Shown here: one piece after another, positions 15,699-24,466 of the stretch
How positions within the stretch are numbered: the first letter of the stretch is position 1
How the letters are laid out: each line of letters starts with the position of its first letter
Assembly: GCF_007641255.1 (NCBI RefSeq)
Contig: NZ_CP036259.1
Coordinates: 2,108,001 to 2,172,000 of the forward strand
Direction of reading: 5' to 3'
DNA: 64,000 bases
Origin: Sporomusa termitida
GTDB lineage: Bacteria > Bacillota > Negativicutes > Sporomusales > Sporomusaceae
Notes under the pieces: model-generated
Seen by the model: the letters and a program-made list of their open reading frames with translations, nothing else
What the model was told of the DNA's origin: nothing
The model's database searches: none
Made by a program: the position numbers and the translations under genes

Positions 15699-15795
15699 TT
15701 ATCTACCGGAATTTATAAATAAATTCTGTGGACATAAGAACGCCGATACCCTACAGGGTATCGTCCTAAAGGACTTGGCACAAGCCAAGTCTTTT
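15692..15795 (-). repeat. Dispersed intergenic repeat, module A, with recG terminator-like hairpins
   Basis: Read on the minus strand, it starts with the hairpin GACTTGGC-TTGT-GCCAAGTC right after the recG stop, then CTTTAGGACG, a second perfect 9-bp hairpin (CGATACCCT/AGGGTATCG), and the conserved tail GGCGTTCTTATGTCCACAG plus AATTTATTTATAAATT. The tail is almost identical at 40910-40950. The first hairpin could end recG transcripts. Confidence 0.7.
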
Positions 15796-15801
15796 CTTAC
15801 T

Positions 15802-17871
15802 TTATCTGCAGAATACCATAGTAAAATTTTCGCCAAACCAGTGTAACAGTGTCTGCCATACCCGGTTAAGGTATTCAGGCGTACAAACGGTCTGTTGAGC
15901 GGCACGGCGTGCTTCCAGCAAGATATCGGTATCTCTGATGATATCAGCGATTTTTAAATCGGGAATGCCATGCTGGGCAGTACCAAAAAACTGGCCCGGT
16001 CCTCGCAAAATCAAATCCTTTTCGGCCAGAATGAACCCGTCATTAATCTCGGTCATGACTCTTAGCCGCTCCACTGTCTCTTGGTTGGTGCTGTCAGATA
16101 ACAGGATACAATAAGATTTATGCTCTCCTCTGCCAACCCGGCCGCGCAGCTGATGTAATTGGGCCAGGCCAAACCGGTCGGCACCCTCAATAATCATAAC
16201 CGTGGCATTAGGTACATTAACACCAACCTCAATGACGGTTGTTGCGATTAATGCCTTAATCTCACCACCGGCAAAAGCCGACATGATAACATCTTTTTCC
16301 TGTGGTTTCATTTTACCATGCAGTAACCCGCAGTTATAGTCTTTAAAAAATGTGGACGATAATTCATCATAGATTTTTATCGCCGACTGAGCTTCCACCT
16401 TGTCTGATTCTTCGATAAGCGGGCAGACAACATAAATCTGGCGGCCAGCCTTCATCTGTTCCACCGCAAAGGCATAAACTTTGTCCCGGCGGTTACTGGC
16501 CCGTGCATAAGTGGCAATTGGCTGGCGCCCGGGTGGAAGTTCGCGGATGACTGACACATCAAGATCACCATAAACGGTAAGGGCCATGGTTCGGGGAATG
16601 GGAGTTGCTGTCATCACTAATACATCAGGCTGCCCCCCTTTGGCTTCCAGCTGTGCCCGCTGCTGAACACCAAACCGATGCTGCTCGTCAGTTACAACCA
16701 GACCCAGCTGTTTGAACTCGACATCAGCCTGTATCAGTGCATGGGTGCCGACAACAATATCAATGCCACCCTCTTTAATATGGCATAACAACTGATCACG
16801 GGCTTTACGGGTAAGTTTCCCGGTGAGAACAGCGAGCTTGATGCCATGGGGGGCAAGTAATCTGGCCAGAGAATGATAATGTTGTTCAGCTAAAATCTCA
16901 GTGGGGGCCATCAGGGCTCCCTGGTAGCCATTTTCCACCGTCTTGGCCAGTGCAACTGTGGCAATCACTGTTTTCCCTGAACCAACATCTCCCTGCAGCA
17001 GACGCTGCATGGGTGTGATATCCTCCATGTCAGCTTTGATCTCCTGCAGGGTTTGCTGTTGATCACCGGTTAATGTGAACGGCAGTTTATTCTCTATTGC
17101 CGTTACTAATTTTCCATCAGGAGCATGTTTGATTCCCTGGCTTTTGTGTTTGTTTTTTTGTTTTAAGTATGTCAGGCCACACTGTAACAAATATAATTCT
17201 TCAAATACCAGCCGCCGCCGGGCTGCGGCCAGCATTTCCCTATTGCGCGGAAAGTGGATGGCCGTCAGGGCCTGTTGGCGATTGATCAGGTTGTAGCCGG
17301 AAAGTATGGCTTGCGGCAGAGTTTCTGCCTCAGACACTGGTAAGGTATGAAATATTTCCACCGCCTGACGGGTCAGGGTACGCAGCTGCCATTGGGGAAT
17401 ATTCTCCATAACCGGGTATACAGGGATAATCTGTCCGGCGTCAGCATTAAAGTCAGCCGCTAATTCGATGTCCGGTTTGTTTATTTCTATAGAGTGCAGG
17501 CGCCGCTGGACTTTGCCGGAAATAATAATCTCCATACCGGTTTTATATTTATTTTTAATATAAGACTGATTGAACCAGGTAAGCTGGGCCACCCCGGATT
17601 GATCCCGGACAGTTATCTTTACGATCCTCAGGCCCCGGTGTGATTTAAGCTCACTGATATTAATAATAAGGGCCCGGAACGTTTCATACAACCCGTCAGT
17701 TAATTCTGCAATCAACTTATGGTTACTCCGGTCTTCGTAGCGGCGCGGATAGTGCTCCAGAAGCTGCCCCACAGTAAAAATACCTAATTTCGCCAGTTTC
17801 GCGGCATTAGCCGGTCCGACACCTTTTAAAAACTGTATTTTAGCAGTCCACAATTTCTGAATAATAATCAC
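15802..17871 (-). CDS. recG: ATP-dependent DNA helicase RecG
   Basis: RecG remodels stalled replication forks and branched recombination intermediates. The 689-residue product has an N-terminal helix-hairpin region (FLKGVGPANAAKLAKLGI), the wedge/OB domain (about 60-160), and superfamily 2 helicase motifs: GDVGSGKT (Walker A, near 292), DEQHRFG (motif II), MTATPIPRT (motif III) and QLRGRVGRG (motif VI). The C-terminal region has LRGPGQFFGTAQHG. The GTG start at 17871 follows the DUF1858 stop by one base, with no strong ribosome binding site; starts slightly downstream are possible. Confidence 0.96.
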   Translation of the reverse strand: MIIIQKLWTAKIQFLKGVGPANAAKLAKLGIFTVGQLLEHYPRRYEDRSNHKLIAELTDGLYETFRALIINISELKSHRGLRIVKITVRDQSGVAQLTWFNQSYIKNKYKTGMEIIISGKVQRRLHSIEINKPDIELAADFNADAGQIIPVYPVMENIPQWQLRTLTRQAVEIFHTLPVSEAETLPQAILSGYNLINRQQALTAIHFPRNREMLAAARRRLVFEELYLLQCGLTYLKQKNKHKSQGIKHAPDGKLVTAIENKLPFTLTGDQQQTLQEIKADMEDITPMQRLLQGDVGSGKTVIATVALAKTVENGYQGALMAPTEILAEQHYHSLARLLAPHGIKLAVLTGKLTRKARDQLLCHIKEGGIDIVVGTHALIQADVEFKQLGLVVTDEQHRFGVQQRAQLEAKGGQPDVLVMTATPIPRTMALTVYGDLDVSVIRELPPGRQPIATYARASNRRDKVYAFAVEQMKAGRQIYVVCPLIEESDKVEAQSAIKIYDELSSTFFKDYNCGLLHGKMKPQEKDVIMSAFAGGEIKALIATTVIEVGVNVPNATVMIIEGADRFGLAQLHQLRGRVGRGEHKSYCILLSDSTNQETVERLRVMTEINDGFILAEKDLILRGPGQFFGTAQHGIPDLKIADIIRDTDILLEARRAAQQTVCTPEYLNRVWQTLLHWFGENFTMVFCR

Positions 17872-17872
17872 C

Positions 17873-18079
17873 TTACACTTTATCTGCCCCTGTCAGCAAT
17901 TCATTTAATTCGGCCAGTAAAGCTTCAACGTCAATCTCATGCATAGTAGCACCGGTTTCAATTGTTTCTGTTGTTGAGCCCATGCAACCAGTACAGCCCA
18001 TGCCATATTTAATGAAGATCTCGCAAGCTTTAGCATGTAAACGGAGCGCTTCAATTATCGGAGTGCTTCTAGTGAACAT
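17873..18079 (-). CDS. DUF1858 domain protein (hybrid-cluster-protein-associated redox disulfide type)
   Basis: A 68-residue protein with the DUF1858 pattern: a short helix (TPIIEALRLHAKACEIFIKYGMGC) and the CTGC motif (CxxC, about residues 29-32), followed by a second helical half. Members are small proteins with a putative redox-active disulfide and occur in anaerobes; no partner is proven. G-rich RBS before the ATG. It is immediately upstream of recG, one base apart, and divergent from rpmB. Confidence 0.8.
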   Translation of the reverse strand: MFTRSTPIIEALRLHAKACEIFIKYGMGCTGCMGSTTETIETGATMHEIDVEALLAELNELLTGADKV

Positions 18080-18195
18080 AGGTAGCCCCCCTTTGTTTAT
18101 TTATTCTAATTTCAATATTATACGCACAATTCCTGCCAGTGAACACCTAATACCGGAGATTTTGCGAAAATATCCTGAGAAAACTTGATTTGGCC

Positions 18196-18225
18196 TTGCA
18201 CTTCATAAGTAAATTGTGCTAAAAT
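18196..18225 (+). promoter_or_regulatory. Candidate sigma-A promoter of rpmB
   Basis: TTGCAC (18196-18201), an 18-base spacer and TAAAAT (18220-18225) stand about 48 bases before the rpmB start codon. Confidence 0.5.
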
Positions 18226-18272
18226 AGTCACGTTGAGTACATGAGGATTTGTCCTACAGGAGGTGGAAATAG

Positions 18273-18464
18273 ATGGCAAATGTTTGTGAGATTTGTGGTA
18301 AAGGTGAGCGTTCCGGCTTCAATGTCAGCCATTCCAACCTTAAAACCAAGCGCACCTGGAAACCTAATATACAAAGAGTGAAAGCATTAGTTAAAGGTGA
18401 AACTAAACGCGTGAATGTATGCACACGTTGTATGCGTTCCGGTAAAATCCAACGTGCAGTATAA
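18273..18464 (+). CDS. rpmB: 50S ribosomal protein L28
   Basis: A 63-residue ribosomal protein of the large subunit. It is the zinc-ribbon (C+) form, with CEIC at residues 5-8 and CTRC near 51-54. The conserved SHSNLKTKRTWKPN core contacts 23S rRNA. AGGAGGTGG lies ahead of the ATG. It is monocistronic on the plus strand with a promoter and terminator of its own, flanked by minus-strand genes. Confidence 0.97.
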   Translation: MANVCEICGKGERSGFNVSHSNLKTKRTWKPNIQRVKALVKGETKRVNVCTRCMRSGKIQRAV

Positions 18465-18486
18465 ACCTGCCGTACACAGTTAATGA

Positions 18487-18516
18487 AGGACTTGATTACA
18501 AGCAAGTCCTTTTTTA
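18487..18516 (+). terminator. Rho-independent terminator of rpmB
   Basis: AGGACTTG (18487-18494) pairs with CAAGTCCT (18503-18510), followed by six or seven T. Confidence 0.85.
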
Positions 18517-18535
18517 TTGTAAAATCAGCATAGGT

Positions 18536-18567
18536 CAAAAACCAGCGGCCATTGGGAACGCTGGTTT
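18536..18567 (-). terminator. Rho-independent terminator of hslO
   Basis: AAACCAGCG and CGCTGGTTT form a 9-bp stem (18539-18547 with 18559-18567), with a T run on the minus strand, 15 bases after the hslO stop. Confidence 0.75.
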
Positions 18568-18581
18568 AATTTTTTCATTTA

Positions 18582-19451
18582 TTATTTTGTTTGCAGCAGT
18601 TTTAAAATAGCAGCCAGTTCGGTGGTGTTAAACTGATATTTCTCATTGCAAAAATGACAGCATACCTCGGCCCGGCCTTCGGCAGTCATTGCTTTTAGTT
18701 CCTCAGCACCAAGGCTGATCAGCATATTCTGCACTCTTGCACGTGAACACTGACAATTAAACCTCAGATCCAGCGAATCATAAAAATTAACCGGTAAACC
18801 GGCAAAAACAGTTTCCAGGATCCCTTTGGCATCCCGGCCGCTGTGTACCATATGTGACACTGACGGGTTCTGCCGCAGATTCGTTTCGAGTTTTATGAGC
18901 GCATCTTCTTCTGCATCCGGCAAAGCCTGGATAAAGAAGCCACCGGCTGCCAGGGTTGATGTATCAGGGGCTATTAAGACACCCAGGGCAACGCTGGACG
19001 GGGTTTGCTCCGATACGGTGAGATACTGGGTTATGTCTTCCGCAATTTCGCCCGACACGAGGGCGGTACTGCCGGTAAACGGCTGTTTAAGACCCACAAA
19101 GCGGGTAATATGAATATGACCGCTGCCTACTGCCCGGCCGACATCCAGTTTACCGTTGTGTAGCGGTAGATCCACAACGGGATTGCGGACATAGCCGCGA
19201 ACCGACCCGTCAGGAGCCGCATCGGCCACTATTTCGCCAAGCGGGCCATTCCCTGATATTCTAACAGTCAGGCTTTCGGCAGTTTTTAAATTAGCCGCCA
19301 ATAACAGTGCGCCTGTCATCGTCCGGCCCAGGGCCGCTGTAGCCACCGGGAAACAGTCATGACGCCGGCGTGCTTCTTCCACCAGCTTGGTAGTAACAGC
19401 GGCAAAGGCCCGGATTCCAGGTGCCGTAGCCCGGATTAAATGGTCATGCAT
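18582..19451 (-). CDS. hslO: Redox-regulated chaperone Hsp33
   Basis: Hsp33 is a cytosolic holdase activated when its zinc centre is oxidised. The C-terminal zinc ligands are CQC near 231-233 and CCHFC near 264-268 (CxC...CxxC). The N-terminal globular domain has the family's GRTMTGALL and SGNGPLG segments. I start at the ATG at 19451, which has GGAGG five bases upstream, giving 289 residues; a GTG five codons earlier lacks a site. It is 14 bases downstream of yfcE and ends the rib-yfcE-hslO run. Confidence 0.95.
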   Translation of the reverse strand: MHDHLIRATAPGIRAFAAVTTKLVEEARRRHDCFPVATAALGRTMTGALLLAANLKTAESLTVRISGNGPLGEIVADAAPDGSVRGYVRNPVVDLPLHNGKLDVGRAVGSGHIHITRFVGLKQPFTGSTALVSGEIAEDITQYLTVSEQTPSSVALGVLIAPDTSTLAAGGFFIQALPDAEEDALIKLETNLRQNPSVSHMVHSGRDAKGILETVFAGLPVNFYDSLDLRFNCQCSRARVQNMLISLGAEELKAMTAEGRAEVCCHFCNEKYQFNTTELAAILKLLQTK

Positions 19452-19465
19452 AGGTACCTCCGGCA

Positions 19466-20023
19466 CTAGGCCAGCTCTTTTGAGATAAGTGGCTGGCCTG
19501 TTGTTATATCTAGTATTTCAATCTTCCTGTCCTTTATCCAGGCAACGGTGCTGTAACCGTCAGGGTGCTTTGTCATTCCCGGTGAGCCGGGATTCAGATA
19601 AAAGACACCGTTATGTTTCTCCAGGCTGGCGATATGGGTATGGCCGGTAATGAAAATATCGGCCTTTAAGCGCGCCGCCAGCTCCTGCCGGGTTGCTTCG
19701 GTCAGATTATGCCCATGGGTTACAGTGATTCTCAGGCCATTTAGCATGAGATAGGTGTAAGGTGACTGGATGGGGAGTTTGAGCACCAGGCCGTCAACCT
19801 CGGCGTCACAGTTCCCGCAGGCAGTAATGATAGGTACAGGACAGCTATTGAGAGCTTCAGCCAGTTGTTTAGGATTATATTCAGCCGGAATCGTATTGCG
19901 CGGACCATGGTAAAGCACATCACCGGCGTGGATAATCAAATCGGCATCATGGAAATAACGGCAGAATACCCGCTGCCAGGTTTCCAGGCAGCCATGGGTA
20001 TCACTGATTATACCAACTTTCAT
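19466..20023 (-). CDS. YfcE-type metallophosphoesterase
   Basis: A 185-residue calcineurin-like phosphodiesterase. Metal-binding motifs are in order: SDTHG (8-12), GDV near 36, GNCD near 73 (the family's GNxD/H), THGH near 103 and GHTH near 127, closing with NPGSPG. Members hydrolyse small phosphodiester substrates in vitro; the natural substrate is not settled. The ATG at 20023 has GGAGG five to six bases upstream. It lies 29 bases after ribH. Confidence 0.88.
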   Translation of the reverse strand: MKVGIISDTHGCLETWQRVFCRYFHDADLIIHAGDVLYHGPRNTIPAEYNPKQLAEALNSCPVPIITACGNCDAEVDGLVLKLPIQSPYTYLMLNGLRITVTHGHNLTEATRQELAARLKADIFITGHTHIASLEKHNGVFYLNPGSPGMTKHPDGYSTVAWIKDRKIEILDITTGQPLISKELA

Positions 20024-20052
20024 AGTCAACCTCCAACAAGGCAGATTATAGG

Positions 20053-20523
20053 TTAAAGTCCTTTGATTAGATTCGCCATCTCGATTGCCGACATGGCAGC
20101 ATCAAAGCCTTTGTTCCCTGCTTTGGTGCCGGCCCGCTCAATGGCTTGTTCAATCGTGTCGGTGGTGAGTACGCCGAATATGGTAGGGACACCGCTGTGT
20201 AAGCCAACCTGAGCCACCCCTTTGGATACCTCGGCGCAAACATAGTCATAATGGCTGGTACTGCCTCTAATAACCGTGCCCAGGCAAATTACCGCATCAT
20301 ATTTCTTGCTCATTGCCAGCTTCTGGGCAACAAGAGGAATCTCATAAGCACCGGGGACCCAGGCAATTTCCACATTTTCACCGGCAGCACCGTGGCGTTT
20401 GAGGGCATCCAGGGCGCCACCCAGCAATTTGCTGGTAATAAATTCGTTAAACCGGGCGACAATAATACCGAATTTTAATCCTTCAGCAACCAGGTTTCCT
20501 TCATATATTTTACTATTTTCCAT
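20053..20523 (-). CDS. ribH: 6,7-dimethyl-8-ribityllumazine synthase
   Basis: RibH condenses 5-amino-6-ribitylamino-uracil with dihydroxybutanone phosphate. The 156-residue subunit has the conserved RFNEF (24-28), PGAYEIPL near 57-64, the [14 protein letters not shown] active-site loop near 80-93 (catalytic His) and the terminal NKGFDAA. It overlaps the ribBA stop codon by one base. It is last in ribD-ribE-ribBA-ribH. Confidence 0.97.
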   Translation of the reverse strand: MENSKIYEGNLVAEGLKFGIIVARFNEFITSKLLGGALDALKRHGAAGENVEIAWVPGAYEIPLVAQKLAMSKKYDAVICLGTVIRGSTSHYDYVCAEVSKGVAQVGLHSGVPTIFGVLTTDTIEQAIERAGTKAGNKGFDAAMSAIEMANLIKGL

Positions 20524-21737
20524 TATTTTGGGGCCTCCTCATATTGTTTGAGTAAATGTCCCAGTTTGGATTTTTTGGCGGATAAATATCTGTTGTTAAA
20601 TTTGTTTGCCAATATTTCCAGTGGGACCCGTTCGGTGATTGTCAGTCCATAGCCCTCAAGCCCGACCCGTTTGCGGGGATTGTTGGTAAGCAGCCTAATA
20701 CTGGTCAAGCCAAGGTCGGCTAATATCTGGGCGCCAATGCCATAATCCCTAAGGTCAGGGGCAAAGCCTAAGAGTTCATTGGCTTCAACTGTATCTTTAC
20801 CCTTATCCTGCAAGGCGTAGGCGCGAATTTTATTGGCCAGGCCGATGCCTCTGCCTTCCTGCCGCATATAGAGCAGCACACCGCTGCCTTCTTTTTCAAT
20901 ACGTTTTAGGGCCTGGGCCAGCTGATCGCCGCAGTCGCAGCGCAGTGACCCGAGAACATCACCTGTCAGGCATTCGGAATGAACCCGGACCAGTACATTC
21001 TGCTTATTGCTAATATCCCCTTTTACCAGGGCAATATGGCACTGATTATCCAGTTGGCTTTCATAGGCAATGAGTCTGAAATCACCGTATTTGGTCGGCA
21101 GGTTGGTCTCCGCCGCTCTGGTAACAAACCGTTCATGTTTTTTCCGGTATTTGATCAGGTCGGCAATGGTAACTAGTTTCAGTTCATGTTTTTTTACAAA
21201 GTCCATTAATTCCGGCGTCCGGGACATCGTACCATCTTCATTCATCACTTCGCAGATTACGCCTGCCGGATAGAGGCCGGCCAATATGGCTAAATCGACA
21301 GCCGCTTCCGTATGGCCGGTACGGCGCAGCACACCACCCTCGCAGTATCTGAGCGGGAAGATATGGCCGGGCCGCCTAAGATCACTGCCAATCGTTTGAC
21401 GATCAAGCACTGCCTGGACAGTGGCTGCTCTTTCGTGGGCTGATATGCCGGTTGTCGCTGCTTTGGCATCAATGGAGACCGTAAACGCCGTACAATGATT
21501 GTCCGTATTCTCAGTGACCATGGCCCCAATGCCGAGTTCATCGAGTCTATTGCCGATAATCGGCATGCAAATCAAGCCGCGGGCATGGGTAGCCATAAAA
21601 TTTATAGCTTCGGGCGTTACTTTCTCGGCCGCTATAACAAGATCACCTTCATTTTCCCGGTCCTCATCGTCGATTACCACTACGATTTTGCCATTTTTTA
21701 TATCCTCAATCGCTTCTTCAATTGTATTGAATCTCAT
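20523..21737 (-). CDS. ribBA: Bifunctional 3,4-dihydroxy-2-butanone-4-phosphate synthase / GTP cyclohydrolase II
   Basis: The 404-residue fusion supplies both precursors of riboflavin. The N-terminal RibB domain (1-200) has [10 protein letters not shown], with metal-binding Glu, and [10 protein letters not shown]. The C-terminal RibA domain (205-400) has the zinc site in [18 protein letters not shown] (three Cys) and the RQEGRGIG loop. All key residues are present, so both activities are expected. It lies between ribE and ribH in the FMN-riboswitch operon. Confidence 0.97.
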   Translation of the reverse strand: MRFNTIEEAIEDIKNGKIVVVIDDEDRENEGDLVIAAEKVTPEAINFMATHARGLICMPIIGNRLDELGIGAMVTENTDNHCTAFTVSIDAKAATTGISAHERAATVQAVLDRQTIGSDLRRPGHIFPLRYCEGGVLRRTGHTEAAVDLAILAGLYPAGVICEVMNEDGTMSRTPELMDFVKKHELKLVTIADLIKYRKKHERFVTRAAETNLPTKYGDFRLIAYESQLDNQCHIALVKGDISNKQNVLVRVHSECLTGDVLGSLRCDCGDQLAQALKRIEKEGSGVLLYMRQEGRGIGLANKIRAYALQDKGKDTVEANELLGFAPDLRDYGIGAQILADLGLTSIRLLTNNPRKRVGLEGYGLTITERVPLEILANKFNNRYLSAKKSKLGHLLKQYEEAPK

Positions 21738-21773
21738 ATAACATCCTCCATTTATTGCCTGGCTGTAGAATGC

Positions 21774-22427
21774 TTATAGTGCAAAACCGTGCTGTTCGAG
21801 AAACCCGAGCGTTATCCTGTCAGACGGTTTGCTGTCCGGTTTCAAACCAAGCAGCTTTTCCACATATTTACCAATAATGTCTGCTTCTAAATTTACTTGT
21901 TTGCCTGCTGGTTTAAGCCCGACGGTAGTCAGCGCCGACGTATGGGGAATTAGTGAAACCGTAAACCAGTCCGGGCCGGAATCAACGACAGTGAGGCTTG
22001 TACCGTCAATGGCAATGGAGCCTTTGTTAATAATGTAGCGCATGACTTCGGGGCCGGCACCAATTTTGACAATAACGGCATTGTCATTTTGCTCTTTAGT
22101 CAGAATCAAACCTACACCATCAATGTGACCGCTGACTATATGGCCGCCGAGGCGATCGCCAACACGGAGCGTGCGCTCCAGATTAACCGTGTCGCCGGTT
22201 TTGAGTTCAGCCAGGGCTGTCCGGTCAACTGTTTCCGGCATAACATCGGCAGTAAACCAATCACTGCTAAAATCGACAACTGTGAGACAGGTGCCGTTGA
22301 CGGCAATGCTGTCGCCAAGCTTAACATCTGTCAGTACCTTGCTGCCACTTACGGTCAGGCGCACAGATTTGGCGCCTCTTGCTATTTGCTTAACTTTGCC
22401 GAGTTCTTCCACAAGTCCGGTAAACAT
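21774..22427 (-). CDS. ribE: Riboflavin synthase alpha subunit
   Basis: RibE dismutates two molecules of dimethylribityllumazine to riboflavin. The 217 residues hold two tandem lumazine-binding barrels: MFTGLVEELG with VNGTCLTV in the first, and GHIVSGHIDGVG with IDGTSLTV in the second. The start codon overlaps the 3' end of ribD by 38 bases in another frame, which points to translational coupling. Confidence 0.97.
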   Translation of the reverse strand: MFTGLVEELGKVKQIARGAKSVRLTVSGSKVLTDVKLGDSIAVNGTCLTVVDFSSDWFTADVMPETVDRTALAELKTGDTVNLERTLRVGDRLGGHIVSGHIDGVGLILTKEQNDNAVIVKIGAGPEVMRYIINKGSIAIDGTSLTVVDSGPDWFTVSLIPHTSALTTVGLKPAGKQVNLEADIIGKYVEKLLGLKPDSKPSDRITLGFLEQHGFAL

Positions 22428-23526
22428 TGTGTCCCTCCCGTCCGGTTAGGTAACCGGTAATTAATATGTCGGCGCCTATTGCCTCAGTTCTTAGGTCTTC
22501 AAGCATAAGGGCCTGATCCACAGCCGGAGCGCCTGTTCCTCCGACCGGGGTTGGCGCAGTGCGGCCGCCAATTATTTTCGGCGCAATGAAGCAGTAGACT
22601 TTATCGATTAGATTGGCTGTAAATACAGACGCGTTGATTGTGGCGCCGCCTTCCACCAATATACTGGTAATGCGGCGTTCTCCTAATATTTTAAACAGCT
22701 GGCGCAGGTTGATACCTGCAGGTGTCTGGTCAAGGGTCAGGACTTCAACACCTTTGCTGGTGAGAGCCGCAACCCTGTCGGCAGGGGCCTCCCGGCCGAC
22801 AGCAATAATGGTTTGCGCCTGGCCGTCGGTTACTACTTTCGCGTTCAGCGGCGTGCGGGCCATACTGTCAACAATGATCCTCACCGGGTTGCGGCCAGCC
22901 GCCGGCAAGCGGGCCGTTAATTCCGGATTATCAGCAAGCACAGTGCCGATACCTACCAGAATACCTTCATGCGTATCCCGGAGTTTATGGACATACGCTC
23001 TTGCCGCTGCGCCTGTTATCCACTGGGAGTGACCGGTATAAGCAGCAATTTTGCCGTCAAGTGACATGGCCGTTTTCAGAACTGCCCAGGGCATGCCGGT
23101 CACAATCCATTTGATAAATACTTCATTGAGCCGGGCGGCTTCTGCTGACAGAATACCTTCAACCACTTCAATGCCGGCTGCCCGCAGGCGGTTAAGGCCA
23201 TTGCCGGCCACCAGCGGATTAGGATCAGCCATGGCAGCAACAACTTTCCTGACACCGGCCTGGATCAGGGCATCGGCGCAGGGCCCGGTCCGGCCATGAT
23301 GAGAGCAGGGCTCAAGAGTCACATAGACAGTGGCACCTTTGGCCAGGTCGCCGGCCTGGGCCAAGGCATGAATCTCGGCATGGGGTGTGCCGGCTTGACG
23401 GTGCCACCCCTGGCCGACGATGCGGCCGTCTTTAACGATAACAGCACCTACCAGTGGATTAGGACTGGTACGGCCCTGGGCGTACTGCGCAATTGTCAGG
23501 GCTTGCTGCATGTAATATTCGTCCAT
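22390..23526 (-). CDS. ribD: Bifunctional diaminohydroxyphosphoribosylaminopyrimidine deaminase / 5-amino-6-(5-phosphoribosylamino)uracil reductase
   Basis: RibD performs the deamination and side-chain reduction steps of riboflavin synthesis. The N-terminal deaminase has HAE (zinc His and catalytic Glu, in GTPHAEIHAL near 50) and the PCSHHGRTGPC zinc cysteines near 75-85. The C-terminal reductase has KTAMSLDGKIA and the VEGGATIN motif. The ATG at 23526 has GGGGGA seven bases upstream, giving 378 residues. It is the first gene after the FMN riboswitch. Confidence 0.96.
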   Translation of the reverse strand: MDEYYMQQALTIAQYAQGRTSPNPLVGAVIVKDGRIVGQGWHRQAGTPHAEIHALAQAGDLAKGATVYVTLEPCSHHGRTGPCADALIQAGVRKVVAAMADPNPLVAGNGLNRLRAAGIEVVEGILSAEAARLNEVFIKWIVTGMPWAVLKTAMSLDGKIAAYTGHSQWITGAAARAYVHKLRDTHEGILVGIGTVLADNPELTARLPAAGRNPVRIIVDSMARTPLNAKVVTDGQAQTIIAVGREAPADRVAALTSKGVEVLTLDQTPAGINLRQLFKILGERRITSILVEGGATINASVFTANLIDKVYCFIAPKIIGGRTAPTPVGGTGAPAVDQALMLEDLRTEAIGADILITGYLTGREGHNVYRTCGRTRQS

Positions 23527-23545
23527 AGAAGTCCCCCAGTACAGA

Positions 23546-23588
23546 TAAAATAAAAAACTGTTGATTAGCTTTGGGGCTATCAACAGTT
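23546..23588 (-). terminator. Riboswitch-controlled terminator in the rib leader
   Basis: AACTGTTGAT (23557-23566) pairs with ATCAACAGTT (23579-23588), followed on the minus strand by TTTTTTATTTTAT. It stands between the FMN aptamer and ribD and is the likely expression platform. Confidence 0.85.
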
Positions 23589-23628
23589 AAAAGGAAAATT
23601 CAATAACTGCCATTATGGCAGAATATAC

Positions 23629-23754
23629 GCCTTTTACCATCCAGACTATACTGTCGGCTCTGGAATTACACCAGATCAGCCGTATAACGGCTCGCGGGCT
23701 GTACCGCCGGTCAGGAATCAAAAGATTTCTCTTTTTCACCTTGCCCCAAAGGCT
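23629..23754 (-). promoter_or_regulatory. FMN riboswitch (RFN element)
   Basis: Read on the minus strand it contains the RFN core in order: GCCTTTGGGGCAAGGTGAA, GACCGGCGGTA, AGCCCGCGAGCC, CCAGAGCCGACAGTATAG, and TGGATGGTAAAAGGC closing the P1 helix. FMN binding would favour the terminator at 23546-23588 and switch off ribD-ribE-ribBA-ribH and possibly yfcE-hslO. Confidence 0.96.
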
Positions 23755-23806
23755 AAGTATGTAATTCATTTATTAGCTACTACCTATGTTACCATTAAGC
23801 GCCAAT

Positions 23807-24466
23807 TTAATCAAGCCCCCGGATAGCCTTAATTGCTGCCGCCATATCAGGGGCACCGTATACGGCTGAACCGGCAACCAGGATATTGGCACCGGCGGCC
23901 GTAACCTTGCGGGCCGTAACCGCATTAATGCCTCCGTCAACCTCAATATCAACAGTAAGGCTGCGGGTCGTAAGCATAGCCCGCAAACGGGCAATCTTGT
24001 CAATTGCCGCCGGGATGAACTGCTGACCGCCAAAGCCCGGGTTGACGCTCATGATGAGTATCATATCAATGTCACTCAGCACTTCTTCCACTAGCGAGAG
24101 CGGTGTGGCGGGGTTTAAGGATACACCTGCTTTTTTCCCCTGCTCTTTAATGGTTTGAATCAGGCGGTGCAGGTGCGGGGCAGTCTCTGCATGCACAGTA
24201 ATAATATCGGCGCCGGCTTTTACAAAGGGATCTACGAAAGCCTGCGGGTTGCTTACCATCAAATGGACATCAAAAGGTAATTTGGTAACAGGGCGGATGG
24301 CCGCGACAACCGGTGCGCCAAACGTAAGGTTAGGAACAAAATGGCCGTCCATAACATCGATGTGTACCCAGTCGGCTCCGGCCTGTTCAAGCTTAAGTAT
24401 CTCCTCCGCTAAGCGTGAAAAATCGGCAGATAAAATGGAGGGGGCAACTTTAATCGGCGTAGTCAT
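23807..24466 (-). CDS. rpe: Ribulose-phosphate 3-epimerase
   Basis: Rpe interconverts ribulose-5-phosphate and xylulose-5-phosphate. The 219-residue TIM barrel has SILSADF (9-15), the metal motif [12 protein letters not shown] (35-46), HLMV near 67-70, [10 protein letters not shown] near 140 and VDGGIN near 177. The start codon directly follows the rsgA stop (TAAATG). It ends the long prkC-rsgA-rpe run that is conserved in Firmicutes. Confidence 0.97.
   Translation of the reverse strand: MTTPIKVAPSILSADFSRLAEEILKLEQAGADWVHIDVMDGHFVPNLTFGAPVVAAIRPVTKLPFDVHLMVSNPQAFVDPFVKAGADIITVHAETAPHLHRLIQTIKEQGKKAGVSLNPATPLSLVEEVLSDIDMILIMSVNPGFGGQQFIPAAIDKIARLRAMLTTRSLTVDIEVDGGINAVTARKVTAAGANILVAGSAVYGAPDMAAAIKAIRGLD

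Noticed and set aside
23587-23769. 60-residue open frame in the rib leader
   Set aside because: It lies within the FMN riboswitch and its terminator, whose conserved bases explain the sequence.
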